Assembly: GCA_964600165.1 (NCBI GenBank)
Contig: CAZRIP010000108.1
Span: 1 to 12,435 of the forward strand
From: CAZRIP01 sp964600165
GTDB lineage: Bacteria > Elusimicrobiota > Elusimicrobia > UBA1565 > UBA9628
Length of the DNA stretch: 12,435 nucleotides
Reading direction: 5' to 3'
The notes below the pieces were generated by a model. That model was not told where the DNA came from. It was given only the letters and a program-made list of their open reading frames with translations, and did no database searches. The translations under genes and the position numbers were made by a program. How positions within the stretch are numbered: the stretch's first letter is position 1; the number at the start of each line of letters is the position of its first letter. Positions 1 through 7,191 of the stretch are shown here, piece by piece.

Positions 1-10
1 GCCAGGAGGC

Positions 11-502
11 TTACCCTTGCAGGCCGGGCAGCTTGAACGCGATCGGACGGTCGCGGTTCGGGACGTACTTGGTCACTTTGAAGGCCCAACCGGGCGAGTG
101 GTACATCCACGCGACATCAACAGGTTTTGTGCAGACGATCACGGTCACGACGTTCCAGACCTGCGTGCGCTCGACCGCGAGGCCGACCCGCGAGCCGTCG
201 GGGCAGGAGTCGGAAAGGTCCAGCCAATCGCCCATCCGGCTGCCGTAGCCGACGTATTGCTTGACCTTGAGCTCGATGTCGTTCTTGAGCTGGCCGGAGT
301 CGTCGCCCTCGTACTCGAAGTTGCGGTGGCTTTCGAGCTGCCACCGCCGGGCGGCGTAATAGGACGCGATCTCGACTTTCTGGACCAGCACGAGCATGCC
401 GAAGATCTTCGCGAACGCGAACGCGAAAAAGCAGAAGATCGGAAAGATCAGCACGACCTCCGTCATCGCCTGTCCCTTTTTGTGCTTGAAGGGACAGGTC
501 AC
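11..502 (-). CDS. TadE-like pseudopilin (envelope protein with class III signal)
   Basis: A 163-residue protein that I read as a TadE-like minor pilin/pilus-assembly protein anchored in the inner membrane. The start is the GTG at 502-500, which overlaps the TGA of the preceding gene (GTGA), with an AGGTGAGG Shine-Dalgarno-like stretch shortly upstream. This start gives the leader VTCPFKHKKG followed by QAMTE, a type IV prepilin peptidase signal: cleavage after Gly10 and Glu at mature position 5 (Glu15). The ATG at codon 13 would destroy that site, so GTG is preferred. A hydrophobic segment covers about residues 16-42, followed by the helical continuation KVEIASYYAARRW. The periplasmic domain has Cys100 and Cys124, which could form a disulfide. 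It is the second gene of an operon with the TadG-like protein at 499-1695. The ten bases after the stop show nothing further. The TadE family assignment is by N-terminal pattern only; other pseudopilin families are possible. Confidence 0.8.
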   Translation of the reverse strand: MTCPFKHKKGQAMTEVVLIFPIFCFFAFAFAKIFGMLVLVQKVEIASYYAARRWQLESHRNFEYEGDDSGQLKNDIELKVKQYVGYGSRMGDWLDLSDSCPDGSRVGLAVERTQVWNVVTVIVCTKPVDVAWMYHSPGWAFKVTKYVPNRDRPIAFKLPGLQG

Positions 503-1695
503 GGCTTCGTCCTCACCTGGAACTTCGGAGTGGGCTGCGGCCAGACGCCGGCGTTGAACGGCGGAGTGCCGTAGCCGACGACCTGCGCGGTGGCGCGCAC
601 GCGCGGCCCGTTCGCGTCGAGGCCGGACATCATGCCGTTGACGTCGATGTTCCAGTAGTTGCTCGGCGCGGTCCAGTGCGCCTCGGCCGTCCAGCCGTCG
701 TTCATGGCCTGGAGGACGTCGTGGCGCACGGTCACGAGCTGGAAGAGGCCGCCGCCGCTCTGGGAGCATTCGGCGATCGTGTCCGGCATGGTCGGAGGCG
801 GGTCCGACGCCCAGATCTGATACGGCTGGCCGAGCACGTTGGTCACGATCTGGTTGCCCATGAACATCACGTGCTTGGCGCAGTGGAAATTGACGGCCCC
901 CATGAAGCCGCCCGCCTGCCCGTCGAACTTGTTGGCGGCTTGCGTGGCCTCGGTCACGGCCTGATCTCCGCCGACGTTGAGCCAATAAGACTTCGTGAGA
1001 AAATTGTGCTTCGCGCTCAAGCGCGAAAGAACGGAGTACTGGGCCGACTCGACCGACCCGAGGAGCTGGTAGATCTGAACGTAGAGCTTATAGATCTGGT
1101 TGGCGTCGTCCCAGTTGATGTTCCAAGCCTTGGCCGTCCGCATGCTGACGATGACGACGCAGTTGTCGACCGCCGAGCCGACGCTCGGGCCGGCGTTGGT
1201 GTGGTTCTGGCTGCCGGTCGTGTTGCAGTCGCCGCCGGGAGTGGACACGACGGGGTCCTCGGAGTTCATGCCGCTGCGCGAGCCGCCGAACTCGATGTTC
1301 CACGGCGACTCGCCGGCGGCGAAGTCCTGGCGCGTCGGGTTGCCGGGGTCGCGCGGGAAGACGCCGTCGTCGTAGAGCACGTCGTCGAGCGCCCGCGTGC
1401 CGTTGCACGGCCTGCCGTCGGGCTCGCGGCCCAAGCAGTTGAGGGGCGTGTCGTGAAAGCCCTCGAAGAAGATGCGCATCGGGAACGGCCCGTTGACGTA
1501 AGCCGAGCGGTTGAGGAAGTCCGAGTAGTTCGTCATCTCGACGAAGGCCGCGGCGTCGATGGCGAACTGATGGCGGATCTTCTCGCGCGAGAGCTTGGCC
1601 GTCTCGAAGATCAGGAACACGAACAGCATCAAGGACGGGAATATAAATAGGGAAGGAATGACGACTTGGCCTCGCCTGGAGGCCCAGATCCTCAT
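499..1695 (-). CDS. TadG/TadE-like envelope protein with pilin-type N-terminus
   Basis: A 398-residue protein with a short basic leader (MRIWASRRG) and a long hydrophobic segment at about residues 11-31. The amphipathic region that follows ends in FAIDAAAFVEM (44-54), resembling the ADAAAL region after the membrane helix of TadE/TadG proteins. RRG followed by Q looks like a prepilin peptidase site, but mature position 5 is Pro14 rather than Glu, so processing is uncertain. The remaining ~340 residues should be periplasmic. They contain six cysteines (87, 97, 157, 179, 272, 310), an even number suited to disulfides, and no domain I recognise. The ATG at 1695 sits six bases downstream of a good -10 element, and no Shine-Dalgarno sequence precedes it. 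Its stop overlaps the GTG of the next gene. It probably works in a Tad-like or related pilus; no ATPase or secretin gene is in view to confirm this. Confidence 0.8.
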   Translation of the reverse strand: MRIWASRRGQVVIPSLFIFPSLMLFVFLIFETAKLSREKIRHQFAIDAAAFVEMTNYSDFLNRSAYVNGPFPMRIFFEGFHDTPLNCLGREPDGRPCNGTRALDDVLYDDGVFPRDPGNPTRQDFAAGESPWNIEFGGSRSGMNSEDPVVSTPGGDCNTTGSQNHTNAGPSVGSAVDNCVVIVSMRTAKAWNINWDDANQIYKLYVQIYQLLGSVESAQYSVLSRLSAKHNFLTKSYWLNVGGDQAVTEATQAANKFDGQAGGFMGAVNFHCAKHVMFMGNQIVTNVLGQPYQIWASDPPPTMPDTIAECSQSGGGLFQLVTVRHDVLQAMNDGWTAEAHWTAPSNYWNIDVNGMMSGLDANGPRVRATAQVVGYGTPPFNAGVWPQPTPKFQVRTKP

Positions 1696-1701
1696 ACCCG
1701 G

Positions 1702-1730
1702 TTTATAGCCCCGGGGCGGGTGAAATGCAA
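1702..1730 (-). promoter_or_regulatory. Sigma70-type promoter of the TadG/TadE-like operon, predicted leaderless
   Basis: Read on the minus strand: -35 TTGCAT (1730-1725), a 17-base spacer, then -10 TATAAA (1707-1702). Only six bases (CCGGGT) separate the -10 from the ATG at 1695. With the usual distance of about seven bases from -10 to the start site, transcription should begin at the A of the ATG. No Shine-Dalgarno sequence is present, consistent with a leaderless mRNA. The site lies in the 70-base gap after the DUF2332-like gene. Confidence 0.65.
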
Positions 1731-1765
1731 GGCCGGGCCGGTTAAAGGCTCGTAATTTGCGGCTT

Positions 1766-2884
1766 TCAGCGCGCGGGCTGAGCGACGGTGAGAAAGTCCT
1801 TGGCGAGCTGGATCTGCTGCTCGCCTTTGATCTGCCCCAGACCCATGTCGAAGCGCGCGATCACGGCGTTGGCCGACTTGCCGCCCGAGACGCGGTGGAC
1901 TCGCAGCTGGTAGGTGGTCGAGTAGATCTCCTCGCGCACCTTGTCGAACTCGACCCACAGCGCGCGGTCGCCCCAAGGCGACATCGTCGCGAGCATCCCC
2001 TGGCCGAACTTGGCGTATTCCGCGTCGCCCATCGAGCTCGTCGCGCCGATGGTCATCACCAGGAGCCCGACGTCCGGGTCGGTGGCCGGGACGTTTTTGC
2101 CGATGAACGCGGGCGCGGCCTCCGCCTTGCACGACACGAGCTGGATGAAGGCCGCGTCCTCTTTTTGGCGCGCGCGGACCTTCTCGATCAGATCGTCGAG
2201 CACGCCGATCATCCCCAGCTGCTCCGGCGGGATGCCGGCGGTCAGCCAGCGGACGTGGTTGATGTCCTCGAGCTGCAGCGGGTCGGGGTCGAGGCCGATG
2301 CGCGCGGCGACGAGATCCGTGTCGACGCCGCTGTCCGGCAGCACCAGGTCGGCGGCGAGGTTCAAGCCCGCGCCGGCGTTGACCTCGACGAGATAATACG
2401 GAAGCTTGCGCTGCTGAAAGAAGAGCGACGCGGGCCTAAACCAAAGCGGGCCCCAGGCTTCGCGATACTTTTCCCTCTTGTCGAAATAGGCCTTCGGCAG
2501 CATGGCCCAGACTTCGCCGAAGGTCCGGCGCTGACCGCGGCGCAGGCGGTCGTAGAAGGAGCGCGACGGCGCTTTGAGGAATTCGAGAAAGGCCCGGGAC
2601 GGGTCCGCCTCGGCGGTGCCCCCGCACGACGGGAAAAAGCGCACGAGCGGGCTGTCCGCGTCGCTCAAGACCTCGTAATGGACCGCGGCCAGGAACAGCC
2701 ACCAGGCGTCGGTCCACGAATGGAACGCGCGCTTCTCCCACGCGTGCTCGACGGCGTTCCACCACGGCGGCTCGCCCTGCTTGAGCTGCTCGGAGAGCTG
2801 CTTGAGGATCGACGACGTGACAGGGAGGTGCGGCGTGACGACGACGGCGCGGTCGAGCTGGGCGACGAATTCTTCCTTGGTCAC
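1766..2884 (-). CDS. DUF2332-like protein of unknown function
   Basis: A 372-residue soluble protein starting at GTG 2884, 16 bases after the stop of the NarL-type regulator, so the two are probably cotranscribed. Several segments match what I know of the DUF2332 family. These are LFLAAVHYEVL (63-73) with LVRFFPSCGG (80-89), RRTFGEVWAMLP (119-130, the family's TNEVxRxAxLLP region), and LVEVNAGAGLNL (165-176, family LxEIGxSAGLNL). The segment IGLDPDPLQL followed by VRWLTAGIPPEQ comes next. The glycine-rich EVNAGAGLN segment resembles motif I of SAM-dependent methyltransferases, but the family's activity is not established as far as I know and I assign none. No signal peptide or membrane helix is visible. 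No clear Shine-Dalgarno precedes the GTG, so it may depend on translational coupling. Pairing with a response regulator is the only functional hint. Family assignment is from memory. Confidence 0.8.
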   Translation of the reverse strand: MTKEEFVAQLDRAVVVTPHLPVTSSILKQLSEQLKQGEPPWWNAVEHAWEKRAFHSWTDAWWLFLAAVHYEVLSDADSPLVRFFPSCGGTAEADPSRAFLEFLKAPSRSFYDRLRRGQRRTFGEVWAMLPKAYFDKREKYREAWGPLWFRPASLFFQQRKLPYYLVEVNAGAGLNLAADLVLPDSGVDTDLVAARIGLDPDPLQLEDINHVRWLTAGIPPEQLGMIGVLDDLIEKVRARQKEDAAFIQLVSCKAEAAPAFIGKNVPATDPDVGLLVMTIGATSSMGDAEYAKFGQGMLATMSPWGDRALWVEFDKVREEIYSTTYQLRVHRVSGGKSANAVIARFDMGLGQIKGEQQIQLAKDFLTVAQPAR

Positions 2885-2900
2885 CCGAAGCGCGGCGCTC

Positions 2901-3575
2901 TCAGTCCGCCGAGTTTTCGGGAGAGATCAGGCCCATCTCGATGCCCTTCACGACGGCCTCGGTCCGGTTGCTGACCTCGAGCTTCTGGAAGATGGCGTTG
3001 AGGTGGTTCTTGATCGTCTTGACCGAGCAATCCATCTTCGCCGCGATCTCCTTGTTGGCCAAGCCGGAGCCGAGGAAGACCAGCGCGCGGATCTCGGTCT
3101 TGGTCAGCGCCACCGGAGAGCCGTTGCCGCCGGCCGACATCTGCCGCAAGCCCTGGATCAGCTTGCCCATGACTTGCTGCGGGATCATCACGCCGTCGTT
3201 GGCGAAGGCCTTGAGCGCGTTGACGAGCTCGGTGGCCGGAAGCATCTTGGAAAGGTAGCCGTTGGCGCCCGCCTGGATCGACTCCATGACGTGCGCTTCG
3301 TCCTCGAACGAGGAGAGGATCAAGACGTTGGTGTTCGGGCATTCCTTGCGGATCTGCCGCGTCGCCGAGACGCCGTCCATGTGGGGGAGCTTGATGTCCA
3401 TCAGGATCACGTCGGGCTTGAGCTTCTTCGCCTGGCGGATGACCTCGTTGCCGTCGGCGGCCTCGCCGACGACCTCGATCATGCGCTCGTTGTCGAGCAG
3501 GTCCTTGATGCCTTCCCTAAATAGCGTCTGATCGTCGGCGATCAGGACGCGGACTTTCTTCTTCGTCGCTGGCAT
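2901..3575 (-). CDS. NarL/FixJ-type response regulator (receiver + LuxR-type HTH)
   Basis: A 224-residue two-component transcription regulator. The receiver (about 7-125) has the acidic pair Asp14-Asp15, the phospho-acceptor Asp60 in DVILMD, Ser88/Ser89 at the switch position and Lys110 in GANGYLSK, so it should be phosphorylatable. The C-terminal LuxR-type helix-turn-helix spans about 155-215, with LTKTEIRALVFLGSGLANKE, then VKTIKNHLNAIFQKLEV and RTEAV. The ATG at 3575 follows an AGGGGGA Shine-Dalgarno and a canonical promoter. Its cognate kinase is likely one of the two immediately upstream (3656-4780 and 4816-6735), although it has its own promoter. It heads an operon with the DUF2332-like gene. 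Length and domain order are normal for the family. Target genes cannot be read from the sequence; the promoter regions in this window are candidates. Confidence 0.95.
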   Translation of the reverse strand: MPATKKKVRVLIADDQTLFREGIKDLLDNERMIEVVGEAADGNEVIRQAKKLKPDVILMDIKLPHMDGVSATRQIRKECPNTNVLILSSFEDEAHVMESIQAGANGYLSKMLPATELVNALKAFANDGVMIPQQVMGKLIQGLRQMSAGGNGSPVALTKTEIRALVFLGSGLANKEIAAKMDCSVKTIKNHLNAIFQKLEVSNRTEAVVKGIEMGLISPENSAD

Positions 3576-3606
3576 CTAAATCCCCCTATTAATGAAGAAC
3601 GCTTGA

Positions 3607-3635
3607 AGCATAGCTGACTGTCCAAATTTTGTCAA
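3607..3635 (-). promoter_or_regulatory. Sigma70-type promoter of the NarL-type regulator operon
   Basis: Minus strand: a perfect -35 TTGACA (3635-3630), a 17-base spacer and -10 TATGCT (3612-3607). The predicted start near 3600 leaves a leader of about 24 bases that contains an AGGGGGA ribosome binding site before the ATG at 3575. Unlike the two pilin-type operons, this transcript has a conventional leader. It lies in the 80-base gap after the receiver-kinase gene. Confidence 0.75.
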
Positions 3636-3639
3636 GGCG

Positions 3640-3650
3640 GCGTCAGACGC
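3640..3650. promoter_or_regulatory. Perfect palindrome upstream of the -35 element, possible operator
   Basis: GCGTCAGACGC is an 11-base palindrome with one central base, ending four bases upstream of the -35 of the NarL-type regulator promoter. The single-base loop is too short for a terminator hairpin, so a protein binding site (for example for autoregulation) is the simplest reading. The core GTCAG/CTGAC also occurs in the spacer of this promoter and twice in the kinase promoter. Function is inferred. Confidence 0.35.
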
Positions 3651-3655
3651 TCCGT

Positions 3656-4780
3656 TTACGAGGCCGGGATCGTGAAGAGAAACGTCGCTCCTTTCCCCAG
3701 CCCCGGGCTTTCGACCCACAAGCGGCCCTTGTGCGCCTCGACGATCTCCTTGGCGATCGACAGGCCCAGGCCCAACCGGCCGCCGCCCGCCTGGCCTTTC
3801 CCCTGATAAAAGCTTTGGAAGATCTTGCCGCAGTCCTCGGGAGAAATCCCCTCCCCGGAGTCGCGGACGGCTAGCTGGATTTCTGCCTTAGAACCGGCCT
3901 GCGGCGGGGCGTTGACGGCCGCTTTCGACGCCAAGACCGTGATCTGGCCGCCGCGCGACGTGTGGCGGATCGCGTTTTCAAGAAGGTTATTGAGGACCTG
4001 GCCGAGGCGGCGCTTGTCCGCGTTGACCATCGGAAGGCCGGGCTCGACCTGCGCCGACAGCGAGATCCCACGGGCCTGCGCCCGGGCTTGCGGACCGACG
4101 AGCAGCTCCTCGACCATCTGCCCCGGGTTGAAGACGTTCTGCTCGAGCCGGAATTTGCCCTGCTCGATCGAGGCCCAATCGACGAGGTCCTCGATCAAGC
4201 GCGCGATCTGCGAGATGCCGTTGGAGATGTACTGCATGCGCTTTTTCTGCTCGTCGTTGGGCGTGATCGACTGAGACAGCATCTCGAAGCTGACTTGAAG
4301 CGTCATGAGGGAGTTCGAAAGATCGTGCGACGACATCGACATGAACTTCGACTTCATCTGGCTGAGGCTCGCCATCTTCTCGTTGGCGTTGCGCTCGTTC
4401 TGGATGAAGCGCAGCCGCTCGACGGCCTTGCCGATCGAGTGCTTGAGCTTGTCGAAATCGACCGGCTTGGTGAGGAAGTCCGTGACCGATTCTTGGATCG
4501 CCTTGGTGGCCGTGTCGAGCGACGCGTGCGCCGTGAGCATCAAGATCTGGCTGTCGGCGTTGACCGTGCGGATGCGCTTGATGACGTCGATGCCGGTGGA
4601 ATCGGTGAGGTTGTAGTCCATCAGGATCACGTCGAAAAACTGCTTGTTGACCGCGGCCCAAGCGGCGGCTCCTGACTCCGCTTGGACGACCTCGTAGCCG
4701 TCGATCTCCAGGTTGTCGGAGATCGACTCGCGCATGTTCGCGTCGTCGTCGACGATGAGGATCTTGCCCTTGGATGCCAT
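3656..4780 (-). CDS. Receiver-histidine kinase fusion (REC-HisKA-HATPase), soluble
   Basis: A 374-residue cytoplasmic signalling protein with an N-terminal receiver (about 5-122) and a C-terminal kinase. Receiver residues: acidic residues at 11-13, phospho-acceptor Asp55 in VILMD, Thr83 and Lys105 in LTKP. The HisKA helix carries His152 in SHDLSNSL. This H-box differs from the usual SHELRTPL and lacks its proline, but keeps an acid at +1 and Asn at +4, the DxxN pattern linked to phosphatase activity. The ATPase domain has an N-box (LNNLLENAIRH, about 263-273), G1 (DSGEGI, 307-312), an F-box (IFQSF, 320-324) and G2 (GRLGLGL, 334-340). No membrane segment or output domain is present, so it should receive a phosphoryl group and control kinase activity toward another regulator. 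It starts 35 bases after the stop of the membrane kinase and no convincing promoter lies between them, so they are likely an operon. The Shine-Dalgarno is weak. Confidence 0.93.
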   Translation of the reverse strand: MASKGKILIVDDDANMRESISDNLEIDGYEVVQAESGAAAWAAVNKQFFDVILMDYNLTDSTGIDVIKRIRTVNADSQILMLTAHASLDTATKAIQESVTDFLTKPVDFDKLKHSIGKAVERLRFIQNERNANEKMASLSQMKSKFMSMSSHDLSNSLMTLQVSFEMLSQSITPNDEQKKRMQYISNGISQIARLIEDLVDWASIEQGKFRLEQNVFNPGQMVEELLVGPQARAQARGISLSAQVEPGLPMVNADKRRLGQVLNNLLENAIRHTSRGGQITVLASKAAVNAPPQAGSKAEIQLAVRDSGEGISPEDCGKIFQSFYQGKGQAGGGRLGLGLSIAKEIVEAHKGRLWVESPGLGKGATFLFTIPAS

Positions 4781-4815
4781 GAGGTCTTATTAGATCAAAA
4801 TGGGGCGGTCCGTTG

Positions 4816-6735
4816 TCACGCCGCCAGGCCTGTTCCCTGCGCTTTCGGCGCGGCGCCGACCGTCGCGATCGGCAAGTACAACGTGAACGTCGTGCCCTGG
4901 CCGACGACGCTTTGGACCTCGACGCGCCCGCTGTGGCGGTCGATGACCTTGCGCACGACGGCCAAACCGAGACCGGTGCCGCGCGCCTTGGTGGTAAAGA
5001 AGGGAGCGAATATCTTGTCGAGCACGTCGGGCGGGATGCCGGGCCCGGCGTCGGCGATCTCTATCGCGACGGAGCCGTCGCCGACGACGGCCGTGCGGAT
5101 GCGAACCGTGCCGGCCGGAGGCGGCATGACCTCGATGCCGTTGCCGATCAGGTTGCGGATCGCCTGCTGCATCTCGACGACGTCGATGTCGAGCGGCGGG
5201 TTTTGCGCGTCGAACTTCTTCTCGACGGCGATGTGCGCCGGGAACGGATAGACGGAAAGCAGCTCCTCGAGCCAGCTGTTGAGCTGCACGCGCTCGGGCT
5301 TGAGCTCGCGCTGGCGGGAGTAGGTCAGGATCTCGTTGATGATGCCGTTGGCCTGCTGGATCTCGGACTCGATGATCTTGATGTGCTTGGCGATCTTCTG
5401 GTCGCCCTCGAGCTGCGCGGCGAGCTTGGTCTTGATGAAGTAGATCGAGTTGTTGATGACGGCGAGCGGATTGCGGATCTCGTGGCCGACGACTGAAGCC
5501 ATCTGGCCGATCGCCGCCAAGCGCTCCTTCTTGATCAGCTCGTCTTGCGCGGCCTTGAGCTCGCGCGTGCGCGCTTCCACGCGTTTGTTGAGATCTTTCG
5601 CGTATTTCTCGAGCTCCTGCTTGGCGTGCACGAGCTCGCCGGTCTTCTCGATGAGCGCCTCGCGCATCTCGATGAAGGTCTGCCGGAGGTCTCCGATCTC
5701 GTCCGATGTCGGCGGGATGTCCGGCAGCTCGTCGTCGAGCTGGCCGCGCCGGATGCGGTCGGCCCACTGGCGCAGGATCTGCACGGGCTGCGTGATGTGG
5801 TTGGCGACGGCGAGCGACAGGAAAATCGTGAAGACGACGATGTAGATGATGACCTGAAAGATCTGATGGCGCATCTCGGCCGCCGTCTGATACGCCGTCT
5901 CGACGGGCTGCTGGACGTAGACGACCCACGGCAGCTCCTTGACGTCCGCGTAAGCGCCGAGCAGCTTGCTGTGGTCGGACAGCTCGATCTCACCGCCGCC
6001 CTTCTCTCCCGTCTGCGTCGTGATGATCTTGAGGATGTCGTCGTTGAGCCGCGCGTCCGGCTTGTAGACTTCTTTAGGATTGGAGTGCGCGACGAGAAAG
6101 CCGTCGGAAGCGATGACCGCCGCCGCGCTCTTTCCGCTCGTCGGAAACTCCATCGCGAGCATCGATGAAAGGCCGTTGAGGCTGATCTTGGCGGAAAGCG
6201 CGCCGATCGGCTTGGGCGGCTGCTTCGTCTGGTCCATGATCGCCACGGCGACGGTCAGCGCCGGGTAGAGCCCCTGGAAGCGCTCGAGCTTTCCCACGTA
6301 CTGGCCGCGCTGCATGGTCGTCGTGAAGAACTCCTCGGCGCCGAACTGCCGCATCTCGGGATTGGGCCCGAGGAACCGCCCGGTGCGCAGGATCTCCCCG
6401 CCCTGCGCGTTGACGACGGACAGCTCGAGGACGGCCAGATGCACCTGCATGATCCGGTTCAAGTACTGCTGCTGCTTGGCCGGGTTCATCGACGCGAAAT
6501 CTTCGAGTCCGGAAGTCTCCGCGAGCACGTTCTTGAAGTTCATCACGTACTTGTAGACCGTGTCGGAAAAGCCGACGGCCAACGATTCCTGCATCGTCAA
6601 AGTCTCTTTGCGGAGAGACGCTTGGGAGATGTTGACCAGGTGATAACCGACGACTCCCATCGGGGTAAGGGAGATCAGCAGGAACCAAAAGAGGATCTTA
6701 TAGGCGAGCTTGCCGCGCCGCGCTGGTCGTGCCAT
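4816..6735 (-). CDS. Membrane sensor histidine kinase (Cache-like sensor, HAMP, HisKA, HATPase)
   Basis: A 639-residue inner-membrane sensor kinase. A first membrane helix (about 13-33) and a second (about 291-311) enclose an extracytoplasmic domain of about 255 residues. That domain has the look of a double Cache (dCache) sensor, including the AAAVIASDGFLVAHSNP segment (204-220) typical of its fold. A HAMP domain follows (about 312-365), then a coiled coil to about 405. The HisKA motif GHEIRNPL carries His418 and the ExxN phosphatase pattern. The ATPase domain has an N-box with Asn528/Asn532, G1 DAGPGI (562-567), an F-box IFAPFFTT and G2 GTGLGL (586-591). The ligand cannot be predicted. The ATG at 6735 follows a strong promoter and a GGAG, although the predicted start site leaves a very short leader. 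It is first in an operon with the receiver-kinase fusion. Probable partners are that fusion's receiver, the stand-alone receiver upstream (6800-7186) or the NarL-type regulator. Confidence 0.93.
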   Translation of the reverse strand: MARPARRGKLAYKILFWFLLISLTPMGVVGYHLVNISQASLRKETLTMQESLAVGFSDTVYKYVMNFKNVLAETSGLEDFASMNPAKQQQYLNRIMQVHLAVLELSVVNAQGGEILRTGRFLGPNPEMRQFGAEEFFTTTMQRGQYVGKLERFQGLYPALTVAVAIMDQTKQPPKPIGALSAKISLNGLSSMLAMEFPTSGKSAAAVIASDGFLVAHSNPKEVYKPDARLNDDILKIITTQTGEKGGGEIELSDHSKLLGAYADVKELPWVVYVQQPVETAYQTAAEMRHQIFQVIIYIVVFTIFLSLAVANHITQPVQILRQWADRIRRGQLDDELPDIPPTSDEIGDLRQTFIEMREALIEKTGELVHAKQELEKYAKDLNKRVEARTRELKAAQDELIKKERLAAIGQMASVVGHEIRNPLAVINNSIYFIKTKLAAQLEGDQKIAKHIKIIESEIQQANGIINEILTYSRQRELKPERVQLNSWLEELLSVYPFPAHIAVEKKFDAQNPPLDIDVVEMQQAIRNLIGNGIEVMPPPAGTVRIRTAVVGDGSVAIEIADAGPGIPPDVLDKIFAPFFTTKARGTGLGLAVVRKVIDRHSGRVEVQSVVGQGTTFTLYLPIATVGAAPKAQGTGLAA

Positions 6736-6748
6736 CTGACTCCGTCAG
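6736..6748. promoter_or_regulatory. Inverted repeat between -10 and start codon of the sensor kinase
   Basis: CTGAC-N3-GTCAG, a perfect 13-base inverted repeat, directly abuts the ATG and overlaps the last two bases of the -10 element. The GGAG ribosome-binding sequence spans the centre of the repeat. A protein bound here would block polymerase, and any longer transcript reading through could fold it into a small hairpin hiding the ribosome site. Both roles are inferred from position. Confidence 0.4.
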
Positions 6749-6775
6749 TATAAGGCGACAACGGGAGTTTAGCAA
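6747..6775 (-). promoter_or_regulatory. Sigma70-type promoter of the sensor kinase operon
   Basis: Minus strand: -35 TTGCTA (6775-6770), a 17-base spacer and -10 TATACT (6752-6747), with 11 bases from the -10 to the ATG at 6735. A start seven bases after the -10 gives a leader of only about five bases, which would leave the GGAG mostly outside the mRNA. Either the transcript is nearly leaderless or readthrough from the upstream operon supplies the ribosome site. The promoter separates this operon from the stand-alone receiver gene. Confidence 0.65.
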
Positions 6776-6799
6776 CGCCCTGTTGCCGAACTATTAAGG

Positions 6800-7186
6800 T
6801 CAGACTTTATTGCGCGAAAGGAGCTGCTTGATGCGCACGGAGAGTTCCGCCAGGTCGAAGGGCTTGGTCATGTACTCGTCGGCGCCGAGCTCGAAGCCCT
6901 GCTTCTTTTCCTCGGCCGACAGGAAGCGGCCGGTCATCATGATGAGGATGGTGGTCTTCGAGCGCTTGCGCAATTCCTGGCAGATCTGAAAACCGGACGA
7001 GTCGGGCAGCTGGATGTCCATGATCACGACGTCGGGATTGACCTTGACCGCCGTGTCGATGCCGGACTGCGCCGTCCCGGCCTGATGACACTCGAACCCG
7101 TCGAGCTCGAGGACCTCGGCGAGGCTCTCCCGCAGATGCGCGTCGTCGTCGATAACCAAAAGTTTAGGGAGCTTGCCTGAGGACAT
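6800..7186 (-). CDS. Stand-alone receiver domain protein (CheY/Spo0F-like)
   Basis: A 128-residue protein consisting of one response-regulator receiver. All key residues are present: the acidic cluster Asp13-Asp15, phospho-acceptor Asp57 in DVVIMD, Thr85 in MMTGR and Lys108 in MTKPF. No output domain follows, so it should act as a phosphorelay intermediate or through protein contacts. The start is well defined: GGAGG (7199-7195) lies eight bases before the ATG and overlaps the end of the upstream gene, whose TAG ends five bases before this ATG, so the two are probably translationally coupled. The sensor kinase encoded next (4816-6735) is the most likely phosphodonor, though it has a separate promoter. 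The upstream neighbour is a regulator with a degenerate receiver, so the pair could split phospho-sensing and DNA binding. That last point is inference. Confidence 0.93.
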   Translation of the reverse strand: MSSGKLPKLLVIDDDAHLRESLAEVLELDGFECHQAGTAQSGIDTAVKVNPDVVIMDIQLPDSSGFQICQELRKRSKTTILIMMTGRFLSAEEKKQGFELGADEYMTKPFDLAELSVRIKQLLSRNKV

Positions 7187-7191
7187 TTTTC

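Noticed and set aside
503..985. Upstream extension of the TadE-like frame
   Set aside because: It overlaps the TadG-like gene in another frame, has shadow-type composition, and the GTG at 502 gives a correct prepilin leader.
1757..2974. Long plus-strand open frame (405 codons) and other long plus-strand frames across the window
   Set aside because: They lie antisense to clearly recognisable genes, have Arg/Asp/Gly/His-rich translations typical of shadow frames in GC-rich DNA, and show no domain or ribosome site.
4781..4815. Possible promoter (TAATAA-like -10) before the receiver-kinase gene
   Set aside because: No -35 at a suitable distance. Cotranscription with the membrane kinase is simpler.
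6772..6786. Inverted repeat GCAAC-N5-GTTGC as a terminator after the stand-alone receiver
   Set aside because: The stem is only five bases, no T-run follows on the minus strand, and it overlaps the -35 of the kinase promoter. It could be regulatory but is not a supported terminator.
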